Below, piece by piece: positions 8,508-17,005 of a stretch of 64,000 nt of DNA; position 1 is the first letter of the stretch; the number at the start of each line of letters is the position of its first letter. The stretch lies in contig NZ_JACHOP010000007.1 in the NCBI RefSeq assembly GCF_014199935.1, positions 124,001-188,000 of the forward strand. The letters are read 5' to 3'. Both the position numbers and the translations under genes were made by a program. This DNA comes from Methylorubrum rhodinum (GTDB lineage Bacteria; Pseudomonadota; Alphaproteobacteria; Rhizobiales; Beijerinckiaceae). The notes beneath the pieces are model-generated. The model searched no databases, was not told where the DNA came from, and saw only the letters and a list, made by a program, of their open reading frames with translations.

Positions 8508-9938
8508 ATGGCCAAGATCCAACAGACCTTCGTCTGCCAGTCCTGCGGGGCGGTCTACAATCGCTGGCGCGGGCGCTGCGAGGCCTGCAACGGCTGGAAC
8601 ACGATCCAGGAGGAGGCCGCTGCCTCCGGCCCGCAATCGGGCCCCGCCGCGACCCGGCCGTCGCGGGCGCGGGGCCGGGTGTTTCCCCTCGAAGGGCTGA
8701 CCGGCGAGGCCAAGGAGGCGCCGCGCACGCCCGCAGGGATCAACGAGTTGGATCGCGTCACCGGCGGCGGCTTCGTGCGCGGCTCGGTGATCCTGCTCGG
8801 CGGCGATCCCGGCATCGGCAAGTCGACCCTGCTGATGCAGGCCTCCGCCGCCATGGCCAAGAGCGGGGAGCGCGTCGCCTACATCTCCGGCGAGGAGGCG
8901 GTGGGGCAGGTGCGGCTGCGGGCCGAGCGGCTGGGGCTATCCAAATACCCGGTCGAACTCGCGGCGCAGACCAACGTCGAGGACATCGTCGAGACGCTGT
9001 CGCAGGGCCATCCGCCCGCGCTCGTCATCATCGACTCGATCCAGACCATGTGGACCGAGACGGTGGAATCGGCCCCCGGCACGGTCACGCAGGTGCGGAG
9101 TTCCGCCCAGGCCCTGATCCGCTTCGCCAAGACCACGGGAACGGCGGTGATCCTCGTCGGCCACGTCACCAAGGACGGGCAGATCGCCGGCCCCCGCGTG
9201 GTCGAGCACATGGTCGATGCGGTGGCCTCGTTCGAGGGCGACCAGGGCCACCATTTCCGGATCTTGCGGGCGGTGAAGAACCGCTTCGGGCCGACCGACG
9301 AGATCGGTGTGTTCGAGATGACGGATGCGGGGCTGGCCGAGGTGCCCAACCCCTCCGCCCTGTTCCTGGCGGGTCGCGACCACGCCGCGCCGGGCACCGC
9401 CGTCTTCGCCGGGATGGAGGGCACGCGACCGCTCCTCGTGGAAATCCAGGCGCTGGTCGCCCCCTCCTCGCTCGGCATGCCGCGGCGCGCGGTGGTGGGG
9501 TGGGACCCCAACCGCCTGTCGATGGTGCTGGCGGTGCTGGAGGCCCATGGCGGCATCCGGCTCGGCGGGCACGACGTCTATCTCAACGTCGCCGGGGGCC
9601 TGCGCATCTCGGAGCCCGCGGCCGACCTCGCGGTCGCCGCGGCTCTGGTTTCCTCGCTGTCGGGATCCGCATTGCCGTCCGACTCGGTGTTCTTCGGCGA
9701 ACTCGGCCTGTCCGGCGCCGTGCGGCCGGTCTCGCAGGCGCCGGCCCGGCTCAAGGAGGCGCTGAAGCTCGGCTTCGGCAAGGCGGTGACGCCGCAGGGC
9801 CGCGGCGAGAGCGGCGACCGGGCGCTGCCGACGGACGCCTTGCGCCACATCGCCGACCTCGTCGCCGGCATCGCTTCGGGCGCGCCGCGCCGCGGCGGCG
9901 GGCGCCCGAAGGCCGTGCGCTACGAGGAGGAGATGTGA
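8508..9938 (+). CDS. radA: DNA repair protein RadA
   Basis: RadA/Sms, a RecA-like branch-migration ATPase acting in recombinational repair. The four zinc cysteines C10, C13, C24 and C27 (CQSCG and CEACNGW), Walker A GDPGIGKST (99-107), the RadA-specific KNRFG (257-261) and the Lon-protease-like C-terminal domain (LGGHDVYLNVAGGL) are present. ATG 8508 was chosen because MAKIQQTFVCQSCG is the conserved family start; the frame extends upstream only into the repeat. 476 aa is normal. Confidence 0.96.
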   Translation: MAKIQQTFVCQSCGAVYNRWRGRCEACNGWNTIQEEAAASGPQSGPAATRPSRARGRVFPLEGLTGEAKEAPRTPAGINELDRVTGGGFVRGSVILLGGDPGIGKSTLLMQASAAMAKSGERVAYISGEEAVGQVRLRAERLGLSKYPVELAAQTNVEDIVETLSQGHPPALVIIDSIQTMWTETVESAPGTVTQVRSSAQALIRFAKTTGTAVILVGHVTKDGQIAGPRVVEHMVDAVASFEGDQGHHFRILRAVKNRFGPTDEIGVFEMTDAGLAEVPNPSALFLAGRDHAAPGTAVFAGMEGTRPLLVEIQALVAPSSLGMPRRAVVGWDPNRLSMVLAVLEAHGGIRLGGHDVYLNVAGGLRISEPAADLAVAAALVSSLSGSALPSDSVFFGELGLSGAVRPVSQAPARLKEALKLGFGKAVTPQGRGESGDRALPTDALRHIADLVAGIASGAPRRGGGRPKAVRYEEEM

Positions 9939-9958
9939 GGGGCCGGACGCCACCGCTG

Positions 9959-10576
9959 TCAGGGCGGATGTGCGTGGCACCACTCTTCGATGCAGGCCAG
10001 TAGCTCGGGGACGGGAAGCTGTTCGATGTCGCGGTCCGAGAAGCCGCGCTCCTTCAGGCTCGCGTAGTTGTCGGACATGAAGTCGATGAAGCGGCTCCAG
10101 ATCCGGGCCGGCCCCGGTGACCGCAGCCCGGCCTCCGCCGCGAGCCAGTTCCTGACCTGAGTCAGAACCTCGGTCGGCTGGTTGCCGTGGACGGCGATGT
10201 CGGAGTTGGAGAGGTCGGAGAGCGCCGCCTGATAACGGTAGCGCTCCGCTTCGAGGATAAGGCAGCGCTTTCCCGCGAAAGCCGCGCCGCCGAAGGTCTG
10301 GCAGCCGACGTCCAGTCCGAGTTCGAACGGCATGTTGAGGCGGTAGAACTCGCCCTCCCGCTCGGCTTTCAGGCGCGAGAGATCGTGGATGCCGAATTTC
10401 GAATTCTGGATCAGCCCGATAATCTTCTCGATGCGGGGACGGCCCGAGTTCAACTGCTCCAGGGCGATCCGCGGCGTGAAGCCGAGGTCCGTCACGCTGA
10501 ACAGCAGCGGCCTGAGCAGCGGCAGGTAGTCATCGTCGAACGGGCAGTTCACGAAGACGGAGGTCTCGAAGGACAC
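9959..10576 (-). CDS. uncharacterised protein with TIR/deoxyribosyltransferase-like motifs
   Basis: 205-aa soluble protein of a widespread family that I recognise but cannot name. Visible motifs are VFVNCPFDDDYLPL at residues 7-20, a conserved RIEKIIGLI (48-56), GIHDLSR (62-68) and NMPFELGL (81-88). A first-strand polar loop followed by a downstream (F)ELG motif recalls TIR, SLOG and nucleoside 2-deoxyribosyltransferase Rossmann-like folds, where the Glu is often catalytic; this is inference. The last 60 residues look like a separate helical part ending in WCHAHPP. It follows the DUF2188 gene by 21 bases on the same strand, so the two form a likely operon. NADase, nucleotide-processing or non-enzymatic roles are all open. 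Confidence 0.7.
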   Translation of the reverse strand: MSFETSVFVNCPFDDDYLPLLRPLLFSVTDLGFTPRIALEQLNSGRPRIEKIIGLIQNSKFGIHDLSRLKAEREGEFYRLNMPFELGLDVGCQTFGGAAFAGKRCLILEAERYRYQAALSDLSNSDIAVHGNQPTEVLTQVRNWLAAEAGLRSPGPARIWSRFIDFMSDNYASLKERGFSDRDIEQLPVPELLACIEEWCHAHPP

Positions 10577-10597
10577 CGTCGGCCGTCCGGCCGGCGA

Positions 10598-10816
10598 TCA
10601 GCGAAGGGAATCCTCGCCGTAGCTGTTGCGTCCCTGGATCGTTCCATCGGCACGATGGATGTAGAGGTCGGCCCGCTCCGATTGCGCCTTATCGCGTGCG
10701 TAGGCGATGGCGGCGTCCTGGGTCGGGAAGGTTTTCGACGCGCGCACCGCACCCGTCCGCCGGACGGCCCATCCGCCTCCCAGCGCCGGCATGACATGCT
10801 GACCCTTCTTGGCCAT
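10598..10816 (-). CDS. DUF2188 small protein
   Basis: 72-aa protein of the DUF2188 type, recognised from the pattern VMPALGGGWAVRR, then ASKTFPTQDAAIAYARDKA (about 26-44), then LYIHRADGTIQGRNSYGED at the end. The fold is probably a small alpha/beta unit; function unknown. It starts with ATG at 10816 and is the first gene of a two-gene minus-strand unit with the protein at 9959-10576. The roughly 100 bases up to yhhQ would have to contain its promoter. Confidence 0.8.
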   Translation of the reverse strand: MAKKGQHVMPALGGGWAVRRTGAVRASKTFPTQDAAIAYARDKAQSERADLYIHRADGTIQGRNSYGEDSLR

Positions 10817-10918
10817 CGCCGCCCTTCCGAACTGATTTCAGGCCTTGTAACACGCCGATCGGTCGTCAGCTACGCTCCGGTTGCATCCGTGCGGCGGCTT
10901 GATGGGGCGGTCGTCCCC

Positions 10919-11602
10919 TCACCCCCTCAGGCTGAACGGGTTGAAATCCGTCCCCCGGTCGTCCGCATCCACGCCCTCCGTTCGCTTCAGCCAGGCGATC
11001 AAGGGCAGGCTGAGCGGCAACGCAAAAACTTCCCAGGCGACCTTCAGCAGCCAGACCGAGAGGCCGAGCCGGATCAGCTCGGGCACCGGCAGCGTGCCGG
11101 CGAAGGCGAGCGTCAGGAACAGGGCGGAATCGACCGCCTGCCCCACCAATGTCGAGGCGATGAGGCGCACACCCACGAACCGGCCGCCGAGCGCGAGCTT
11201 GAGGCGGGCCAGCACGTAGGCGTTCAGGAACTCGCCGACGAGGTAGGCGCCCATGCCGGCCACCGCGATGCGCGGGGTCGAGCCCAAAACCGTCTCGAAG
11301 GCCTGCTGGTGGGTCCAGAACGGGGCCGGCGGGAGGGCCGCGGCGATCCAGTAGCTGACGATCCAGATCACCTGCACGGCAAAGCCCGCCCAGACCACCT
11401 TGCGGGCGCTGGCGTAGCCGTAGACCTCGGTCAGCACGTCGCCGAACAGATAGGAGAGCGGGAAGACGATCACGGCGGCCGTGAAGGGGACGCCGCCGAC
11501 CTCGGCGATCTTGCCCGCCAGGATCAGCGAGACGATCAGCACCCCGCTGAACAGGCCGGCGATCGGCACGAGGTAGCGAGGGGCTTGAGCCGGAGCGTTC
11601 AC
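10919..11602 (-). CDS. yhhQ: queuosine precursor transporter, YhhQ/VUT family
   Basis: Inner-membrane transporter of the YhhQ (VUT/DUF165) family; the E. coli member imports queuosine precursors such as preQ0 and preQ1. About six transmembrane segments are seen. Family motifs include VIVFPLSYLFGDVLTEVYGY (residues 45-64), an AGMGAYLVGEFLNAYVLARL segment and STLVGQAVDSALFLTLAF. 227 aa is normal. It stands alone, and no preQ1 riboswitch was evident upstream in the bases before 11742. Confidence 0.88.
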   Translation of the reverse strand: MNAPAQAPRYLVPIAGLFSGVLIVSLILAGKIAEVGGVPFTAAVIVFPLSYLFGDVLTEVYGYASARKVVWAGFAVQVIWIVSYWIAAALPPAPFWTHQQAFETVLGSTPRIAVAGMGAYLVGEFLNAYVLARLKLALGGRFVGVRLIASTLVGQAVDSALFLTLAFAGTLPVPELIRLGLSVWLLKVAWEVFALPLSLPLIAWLKRTEGVDADDRGTDFNPFSLRG

Positions 11603-11741
11603 GCCTCACGGGTTCCCGCAGCGTGAAGGTGACGGCCGTGGTCGGCCGGGGTATATCGGTACGAACGACTGAGGACGCGCGGTTCGGGGGAGCCGTCGCG
11701 GCCCACTTCGCGTCTCCCGCCCCGGACCAGCGTAACCAGCG

Positions 11742-12344
11742 ATGCCGTTCTCCGTCCTCGACCTCGTGGTGCTCGGCATCGTGCTCGTGTCCGCGTTGCT
11801 GGCCGCCGTGCGCGGCGTGACCCGGGAGGTGCTCGCCATCATCGCCTGGGTGGCGGCGGCCGCGCTCGCGTGGTCATTGCATCCGATGCTGCTGCCCACC
11901 GTCAAGCAGCACGTCTCCAGCGACACCGTGGCGCTCGTCGCCTCGATCGGCGCGATCTTCCTCGCCACGCTCATCGTCGTCTCGCTCATCACCGTGAAGG
12001 TCTCCGACCTCGTGCTCGACTCGCGCATCGGCGCGGTCGACCGCTCGCTCGGCTTCGTGTTCGGCGCAGGCCGCGGCTTCCTGATCTGCGTGATCGGCTG
12101 GGTGTTCCTGGCGTGGCTGGTGCAAGGCAAGGTGCCGGACTGGGCCGCCCAGGCGAAGAGCAAGCCGCTGCTCGAAAGCTCCGGCGAGGCGCTGGTGGCG
12201 CAACTGCCCGACAACCCGGAAGGCTTCCTGAAGCAACTGCGCAAGCCCAAGGACGCGCCCGCCGAGGAGCCGCCGCCCGAGACCGACCTGCCGGCCCAGC
12301 GCCGCAGCGATGCCGGCCCGGCGGCGCCTGCGCCGAAACGCTGA
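11742..12344 (+). CDS. cvpA: CvpA family membrane protein
   Basis: Inner-membrane CvpA family protein; in E. coli it is needed for colicin V production and for tolerance of envelope stress, and it often sits next to purF, as here. Four hydrophobic segments are visible in residues 1-125, starting with SVLDLVVLGIVLVSALLAAV and including GAGRGFLICVIGWVFLAWLV. The C-terminal 60 residues are cytosolic and rich in Pro and Glu. The start ATG 11742 begins MPFSVLDL, the usual family start. Confidence 0.9.
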   Translation: MPFSVLDLVVLGIVLVSALLAAVRGVTREVLAIIAWVAAAALAWSLHPMLLPTVKQHVSSDTVALVASIGAIFLATLIVVSLITVKVSDLVLDSRIGAVDRSLGFVFGAGRGFLICVIGWVFLAWLVQGKVPDWAAQAKSKPLLESSGEALVAQLPDNPEGFLKQLRKPKDAPAEEPPPETDLPAQRRSDAGPAAPAPKR

Positions 12345-12422
12345 TATGCTGGAATCGCTCTTGGTTGCGGTGCGATCCCCGCCTAGGTAACGGTTTCACG
12401 ACGGTCCCGGACCTTCGAGTTC

Positions 12423-12455
12423 CTCACGAAACTCCCGCATCGGGAATTTCGTGAG
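12423..12455. terminator. hairpin between cvpA and purF
   Basis: Nine-base arms 12423-12431 and 12447-12455 enclose a further 4-base stem (12434-12437/12441-12444) around a CAT loop. There is no T-run, so it may be a weak terminator for cvpA or part of the purF leader. Confidence 0.45.
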
Positions 12456-12538
12456 AGGCGCTCAACGGTCCCGACCGTTTCCGCCGTGCCGGACGCGGGA
12501 GCGCGGTTCCGCCCGCGCCGCCAGGAATCGAGAGCGAC

Positions 12539-14014
12539 ATGTCTGCTGCCAGCGCGAGCGCCGATTCCCAGGATTGGGACATCGACGGCGATACGCTTCG
12601 CGAGGAATGCGGCGTCTTCGGCATTTACGGGCACGACGACGCCTCCGCCATCACGGCCCTGGGGCTCCACGCCCTGCAGCACCGCGGCCAGGAGGCCGCC
12701 GGTATCGTCTCTTACGACGACGGCGTCTTTCATTCCGAACGCCGCCAGGGCTTGGTCGGCGACAACTTTTCCGACCGCGGCACCATCGAGCGCTTGGCCG
12801 GCCGCTCGGCCATCGGCCACGTGCGCTACTCGACCACCGGCGGCACGATCCTGCGCAACGTCCAGCCGCTGTTCGCTGAACTCGCCGGCGGCGGGCTGTC
12901 GGTGGCGCATAACGGCAACCTGACCAACGCGCTCACGATCCGCCGGGAGCTGGTGCAGGACGGCGCGATCACGCAATCCACCTCGGACACCGAGGTGATC
13001 CTTCACTTGGCGGCGCGCTCGCGCAAGCCCCGCATCGTCGAGCGCTTCATCGACGCGCTCCAGCGGATCGAGGGCGCCTACGCCATCGTCGCGCTGACCA
13101 ACAAGAAGCTGATCGGCGCCCGCGACCCGATGGGCATCCGCCCCCTCGTGCTCGGCGAACTCGACGGTCGCTACATCCTCACCTCCGAGACCTGCGCGCT
13201 CGACATCATCGGCGCCCGCTTCATCCGCGACGTGGAGAACGGCGAGATCGTCGTGATCTCGGAAGAGGGCGTGGAATCGATCCGCTTCAGTGAGAGGCGG
13301 CCGATGCGCCCGTGCATCTTCGAGTACATCTATTTCGCCCGCCCCGACTCGGTGGTGAACGGCAAGAGCGTCTACGCGGTGCGGAAAGCCATCGGCCGGG
13401 AGTTGGCCCGCGAGGCGGCGCCTGAAGCCGACATCGTCGTGCCGGTGCCGGATTCCGGCGTGCCGGCGGCGCTGGGCTTCGCCCAGGAGGCGGGCCTGCC
13501 GTTCGAGATGGGCATCATCCGCAACCACTATGTCGGGCGCACCTTCATCCAGCCGACCCAGACCGTGCGCGAACTCGGCGTGCGGATGAAGCACTCGGCC
13601 AACCGCGCGGCGATCGAGGGCAAGCGCATCGTGCTGGTGGACGACAGCCTCGTGCGCGGCACGACGTCCGTGAAGATCGTCAGGATGATGCGCGATGCCG
13701 GCGCCCGCGAGGTGCATTTCCGCATCGCCTCGCCGCCGATCACCTATCCGGATTTCTACGGGATCGACACGCCGGAGCGCGAGAAGCTCTTGGCTGCCAC
13801 CCACGATCTCGAAGGGATGCGGAAGTATATCGGCGCCGACTCGCTCGCCTTCCTGTCGATCCCCGGCCTGTACCGGGCGATGGGCGAGGAGGCCCGCGAC
13901 GAGGCGAGCCCGCAATACACCGACCATTGCTTCACCGGGCAGTACCCGACCGAGTTGACGGATCTGGCCATCGCCGGGCCGAAGCGGCTGGCGATGCTGG
14001 CCGAGGCGGATTGA
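12539..14014 (+). CDS. purF: amidophosphoribosyltransferase
   Basis: First committed enzyme of purine synthesis: it transfers the glutamine amide to PRPP to form 5-phosphoribosylamine. The glutaminase domain is an Ntn hydrolase with nucleophile Cys24 after an apparent 23-residue propeptide (REE before CGVFGIYG), and the characteristic GHVRYSTTG follows. The PRPP-binding loop IVLVDDSLVRGTTS and FEYIYFARPDS lie in the C-terminal half. Only part of the B. subtilis-type iron-sulfur cysteine pattern is visible (DHCFTGQYP). 491 aa is normal. The next gene starts 4 bases after the stop. Confidence 0.96.
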   Translation: MSAASASADSQDWDIDGDTLREECGVFGIYGHDDASAITALGLHALQHRGQEAAGIVSYDDGVFHSERRQGLVGDNFSDRGTIERLAGRSAIGHVRYSTTGGTILRNVQPLFAELAGGGLSVAHNGNLTNALTIRRELVQDGAITQSTSDTEVILHLAARSRKPRIVERFIDALQRIEGAYAIVALTNKKLIGARDPMGIRPLVLGELDGRYILTSETCALDIIGARFIRDVENGEIVVISEEGVESIRFSERRPMRPCIFEYIYFARPDSVVNGKSVYAVRKAIGRELAREAAPEADIVVPVPDSGVPAALGFAQEAGLPFEMGIIRNHYVGRTFIQPTQTVRELGVRMKHSANRAAIEGKRIVLVDDSLVRGTTSVKIVRMMRDAGAREVHFRIASPPITYPDFYGIDTPEREKLLAATHDLEGMRKYIGADSLAFLSIPGLYRAMGEEARDEASPQYTDHCFTGQYPTELTDLAIAGPKRLAMLAEAD

Positions 14015-14017
14015 ACC

Positions 14018-14761
14018 ATGGCCGACAAGACCCTCGACGGCCGTATCGCCGTCGTCACCGGCGCCTCGCGCGGCATCGGCCGGGCGGCGGCGCTAGCTCT
14101 CGCGGAGGCCGGCGCGCATGTCGTGGCGGTGGCCCGCACGCAGGGGGCGCTGGAGGAACTCGACGACGCGATCCGGGCGGTCGGCTCCTCCGCGACGCTG
14201 GTGCCGCTGAACCTCACGGATTTCGACGCGATCGACCGGCTCGGCGCGGCGCTCAACGAGCGCTTCGGGAAGCTCGACATCCTGATCGGCAATGCGGGTG
14301 TGCTCGGCGCCCTGATGCCGCTCGCCCACGTCACCCCGAAGGTGTGGCAGCAGACGCTCGACGTGAACGTGACGGCCAACTGGCGGCTCCTGCGCTCGCT
14401 CGACCCGCTGCTGCGCCAGTCGGACGCCGGCCGGGCCGTGTTCGTGACCTCGGGCGCGGCGCACAAGGCGCGGGCCTATTGGGGGCCCTACGCGGTGACC
14501 AAGGCGGCGCTGGAGGCGATGGTGCGCACCTACGCCTCCGAGACCGAGACGAGCCCGATCCGGGCGATGCTGCTCAATCCCGGCCCCCTGCGCACGGCGA
14601 TGCGCCGCTCGGCCATGCCGGGCGAGGACCCGGACGGCTTGCGCACGCCGGAAGAACTGGCGCCGCACTTCGTACGCCTCTCGTCGCCCTCATGGAACGA
14701 GACCGGCCGCCTCTACGATTTCCCCAGCGACCGGGTCCTGAGCTTCCGCGCCCCCGAGTAA
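14018..14761 (+). CDS. SDR family NAD(P)-dependent oxidoreductase
   Basis: Short-chain dehydrogenase/reductase. The coenzyme-binding TGASRGIG (residues 14-21), the structural NAG and the catalytic Y158xxxK162 (PYAVTKAA) are present, with the Ser in VTSGAAH upstream. 247 aa is the classical length. ATG 14018 lies 4 bases after the purF stop, suggesting co-transcription, a pairing often seen in related genomes. The substrate cannot be inferred; it resembles the YciK-like oxidoreductase subgroup. Confidence 0.9.
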   Translation: MADKTLDGRIAVVTGASRGIGRAAALALAEAGAHVVAVARTQGALEELDDAIRAVGSSATLVPLNLTDFDAIDRLGAALNERFGKLDILIGNAGVLGALMPLAHVTPKVWQQTLDVNVTANWRLLRSLDPLLRQSDAGRAVFVTSGAAHKARAYWGPYAVTKAALEAMVRTYASETETSPIRAMLLNPGPLRTAMRRSAMPGEDPDGLRTPEELAPHFVRLSSPSWNETGRLYDFPSDRVLSFRAPE

Positions 14762-14767
14762 CGGGGT

Positions 14768-14909
14768 CCGGGGCCAAGGCCCCGGCGGGATTCGGGCGGA
14801 GCCCGTTCTTTCTTTGTTGCGTCGGTCCCGGTCTTCGACCGAAACCGCCGCGTCCGGCGGAAGACCGCCGTCGCGCGGGCAGAGGACGATGATGCGGGAT
14901 CATCGTCCT
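14768..14909. repeat. cluster of perfect hairpins upstream of dmrA
   Basis: Four perfect inverted repeats fill most of the gap: arms 14768-14775/14778-14785, 14829-14833/14837-14841, 14845-14850/14855-14860 and 14883-14893/14899-14909. A 16-base stretch at 14865-14880 recurs at 39264-39279 upstream of xerC, also followed by a GAGG hairpin arm. This suggests a mosaic intergenic repeat. The first hairpin could end the purF-SDR transcript; the last sits 23 bases before the dmrA start and may affect its expression. Confidence 0.6.
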
Positions 14910-14932
14910 GTGGTTTCACTTCGAGGTTTTGA

Positions 14933-15343
14933 ATGATCGACGTCCGCTGCATCTGCGCCATCGGCCAGCGGGGCCAGCTCGGCCTCGACGGGCAATTGCC
15001 CTGGGAGGGCAACACCGATCCGCTGTTCGTGGAGGACGTGACGCGGTTCTTCGCGCTGACCATGGGCCACGTGCTGATCGCCGGCCCCAAGACGGTGGCC
15101 TCGGTGCCGGAATTCGCCTTCAAGGACCGCACCATCGACGTGATCCGCTCGCACGAGGACCCGGAAGACGTGCTGAAGCGGTATCCGGGCCGGCGCATCT
15201 TCGTTGGCGGCGGGATCGCGGTGTGGAACGTCTATGCGCGGTACATCCAGCACTGGGACATCACGCGGCTGCCCTATGACGGTGAGGCGGATCGGTGGTT
15301 CGATCCGGCTTGGCTGGTGGGCGGGGCGTTGCGGCAGGGGTAA
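14933..15343 (+). CDS. dmrA: dihydromethanopterin reductase DmrA (DHFR-like)
   Basis: DHFR-fold reductase. The size (136 aa, about 15 kDa) and the sequence as I recall it match DmrA of Methylobacterium extorquens, which reduces dihydromethanopterin to tetrahydromethanopterin, the C1 carrier for formaldehyde oxidation. Features visible are CAIGQRGQLGLDGQLPW (residues 7-23, substrate loop), MGHVLIAGPKT (nucleotide-binding side) and RRIFVGGGIAVWNVY (second glycine motif). It is shorter than usual DHFR (about 160 aa). It stands alone behind a hairpin cluster. A folate DHFR is the alternative, but no thyA lies beside it. Confidence 0.85.
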   Translation: MIDVRCICAIGQRGQLGLDGQLPWEGNTDPLFVEDVTRFFALTMGHVLIAGPKTVASVPEFAFKDRTIDVIRSHEDPEDVLKRYPGRRIFVGGGIAVWNVYARYIQHWDITRLPYDGEADRWFDPAWLVGGALRQG

Positions 15344-15352
15344 TCCAGCCGC

Positions 15353-15736
15353 TCAGAACATCCCGTTCGGGTTGGCGGAATCTTCCGGCAGGATCTGCAG
15401 TACGTCCCAGTGCTCGACGATGCGGCCGTCCGCGTCGAGGCGGAAGATGTCGATGGCCGCGTAGTCGTGGTCGCCGGGCCAGTGCTGGCGGCAATGCAGC
15501 ACGACGAGGTCGCCCTCGGCCACCGCCCGCTTCACCTCGACCCGCTTGCCCGGCCATTCACGGGCCATCCGCTCGAAATAGGCGATGAAGCCGTCCTTGC
15601 CGGTGGCGACGTGCGGGTTGTGCTGGATGTAGTCGGCGCCCGCGTAACGCTCGATCGCCTCGCGCGGGCGACACGCGTTGAACATCAGTTCGTAGAAGGC
15701 GATCACATTCGCCTTGTTGCGCGCGAGGTCGGTCAT
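15353..15736 (-). CDS. NTF2/SnoaL-like protein
   Basis: Small NTF2-fold protein of the SnoaL-like type (127 aa), a cone-shaped alpha+beta barrel used by polyketide cyclases and many uncharacterised enzymes. Typical segments are [10 protein letters not shown] (residues 11-20), [19 protein letters not shown], and the closing [19 protein letters not shown]. The ATG at 15736 was preferred over the open frame to 15808 because AGGAAG precedes it. It ends 9 bases from the convergent dmrA stop. Substrate unknown. Confidence 0.82.
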   Translation of the reverse strand: MTDLARNKANVIAFYELMFNACRPREAIERYAGADYIQHNPHVATGKDGFIAYFERMAREWPGKRVEVKRAVAEGDLVVLHCRQHWPGDHDYAAIDIFRLDADGRIVEHWDVLQILPEDSANPNGMF

Positions 15737-15843
15737 GCGGCTTCCTGTGTGAGCGGTCGTGGACGAGCCGGAGGGAACGCTCGCGTCTCCTGAACCATAT
15801 AAAGGCACCCGCGCGGTCCGCGGCCATGGTTCGGAGACGGCGG

Positions 15844-16968
15844 ATGAGCGCGCACGCGTACCGGTTCGGAATCGAGGAGGAGTATTTCCTCGCCGATGCG
15901 GAAACGCGGGGCACGCCGCGGCGCTCGGTCAAGCCATTCCACGTCGAGGCGGGCGAGCGGTTGCCGGAGATCGGGCGCGAACTGCTCCAGTGCCAGATCG
16001 AGGTCTGCACCCCGCCCTCGACCGCGTTCGCGGATGCCCGCGACGCGCTCTTGAAGCAGCGCCAGGAACTCGCCGAGATCGGGCACGGGCACGGCCTCCT
16101 CGTCTTCGCCGCGGGCACCCACCCCATCGCCGACTGGGCGCGCCAGCTGCCGACCAAGGGCGACCGCTACCGCGGCATCCTGCGCGATGTCGGCTTGGCC
16201 GGGCGGCGCAGCCTGATCTGCGGCATGCATGTCCATGTCGAGGTGAAGGACCCGGACGCCCGGGTCGGGCTGATGGACCGGCTGCTGCCGTTCCAGCCGC
16301 TGCTGTTCGCGCTCTCGGCCTCCTCGCCGTTCTGGCAGGGCAAGCCGACGGGGCTCTCGGCCTATCGCCTCAGCGCCTTCGGCGAACTCCCCCGCACCGG
16401 CCTGCCCGAGCTGATGGGCGATGCCGGATCTTACGAGCGCTACGTGCGCATCATGACCAAGGCCGGCTCGATCCAGGATGCCAGCTTCCTGTGGTGGTCG
16501 CTGCGCCCCTCAATCAAGTTTCCGACGCTGGAGCTGCGCATCGCCGATTCGTGCACGCGGCTGTCCGACGCCCTCGTGATCGCGGCCCTGTTCCGCTGCC
16601 TCGTGCGCCTCGTCGAGCGGCGCCCGGACATCAACGCCGGGCTGACGGGCGTGTCGCGGGCGATCGCGGCGGAAAACCTGTGGCGGGCGCAGCGCAGCGG
16701 CACCGAGGCCGAGCTGATCGACGAGACCTCGGAGGAGGCCTTTCCCTTCGGGCAAGCCCTCGACACGCTGCTCTCGCTGATCGCCGAGGATGCCGAGGCG
16801 CTCGGCTGCGCGGCGGAGGTCGCCGATGCCCGCCGGATCGTGACCGAGGGCACCAGCGCCGAGCGCCAGATCGCCGCCTTCGAGGCGACCCGGGGCGGCG
16901 ACACCAGCAACCGCCAGGCGCTCGACGCGGTGGTGGATTGGCTGGCCGAGACGACGCGGGCGGGGTGA
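15844..16968 (+). CDS. carboxylate-amine ligase, YbdK/GCS2 type
   Basis: ATP-dependent glutamate-cysteine ligase family 2 (GCS2, YbdK-like) enzyme. E. coli YbdK has weak gamma-glutamylcysteine synthetase activity and the true substrate is unclear. The signature [11 protein letters not shown] (residues 9-19), CQIEVCTPP and [10 protein letters not shown] (metal- and ATP-binding core) are present. 374 aa is normal. It is divergent from the NTF2-like gene with about 107 bases between them. ATG 15844 was chosen over 15826 because of its better spacing to GGAGACGGCGG. Confidence 0.88.
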   Translation: MSAHAYRFGIEEEYFLADAETRGTPRRSVKPFHVEAGERLPEIGRELLQCQIEVCTPPSTAFADARDALLKQRQELAEIGHGHGLLVFAAGTHPIADWARQLPTKGDRYRGILRDVGLAGRRSLICGMHVHVEVKDPDARVGLMDRLLPFQPLLFALSASSPFWQGKPTGLSAYRLSAFGELPRTGLPELMGDAGSYERYVRIMTKAGSIQDASFLWWSLRPSIKFPTLELRIADSCTRLSDALVIAALFRCLVRLVERRPDINAGLTGVSRAIAAENLWRAQRSGTEAELIDETSEEAFPFGQALDTLLSLIAEDAEALGCAAEVADARRIVTEGTSAERQIAAFEATRGGDTSNRQALDAVVDWLAETTRAG

Positions 16969-17005
16969 ACCGCCCGAGGCAAGCGGCCGGCTCCGGGAGC
17001 CGGCG

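Noticed and set aside
11603-11741. preQ1 riboswitch upstream of yhhQ
   Set aside because: No recognisable preQ1 aptamer was seen between the yhhQ start and cvpA.
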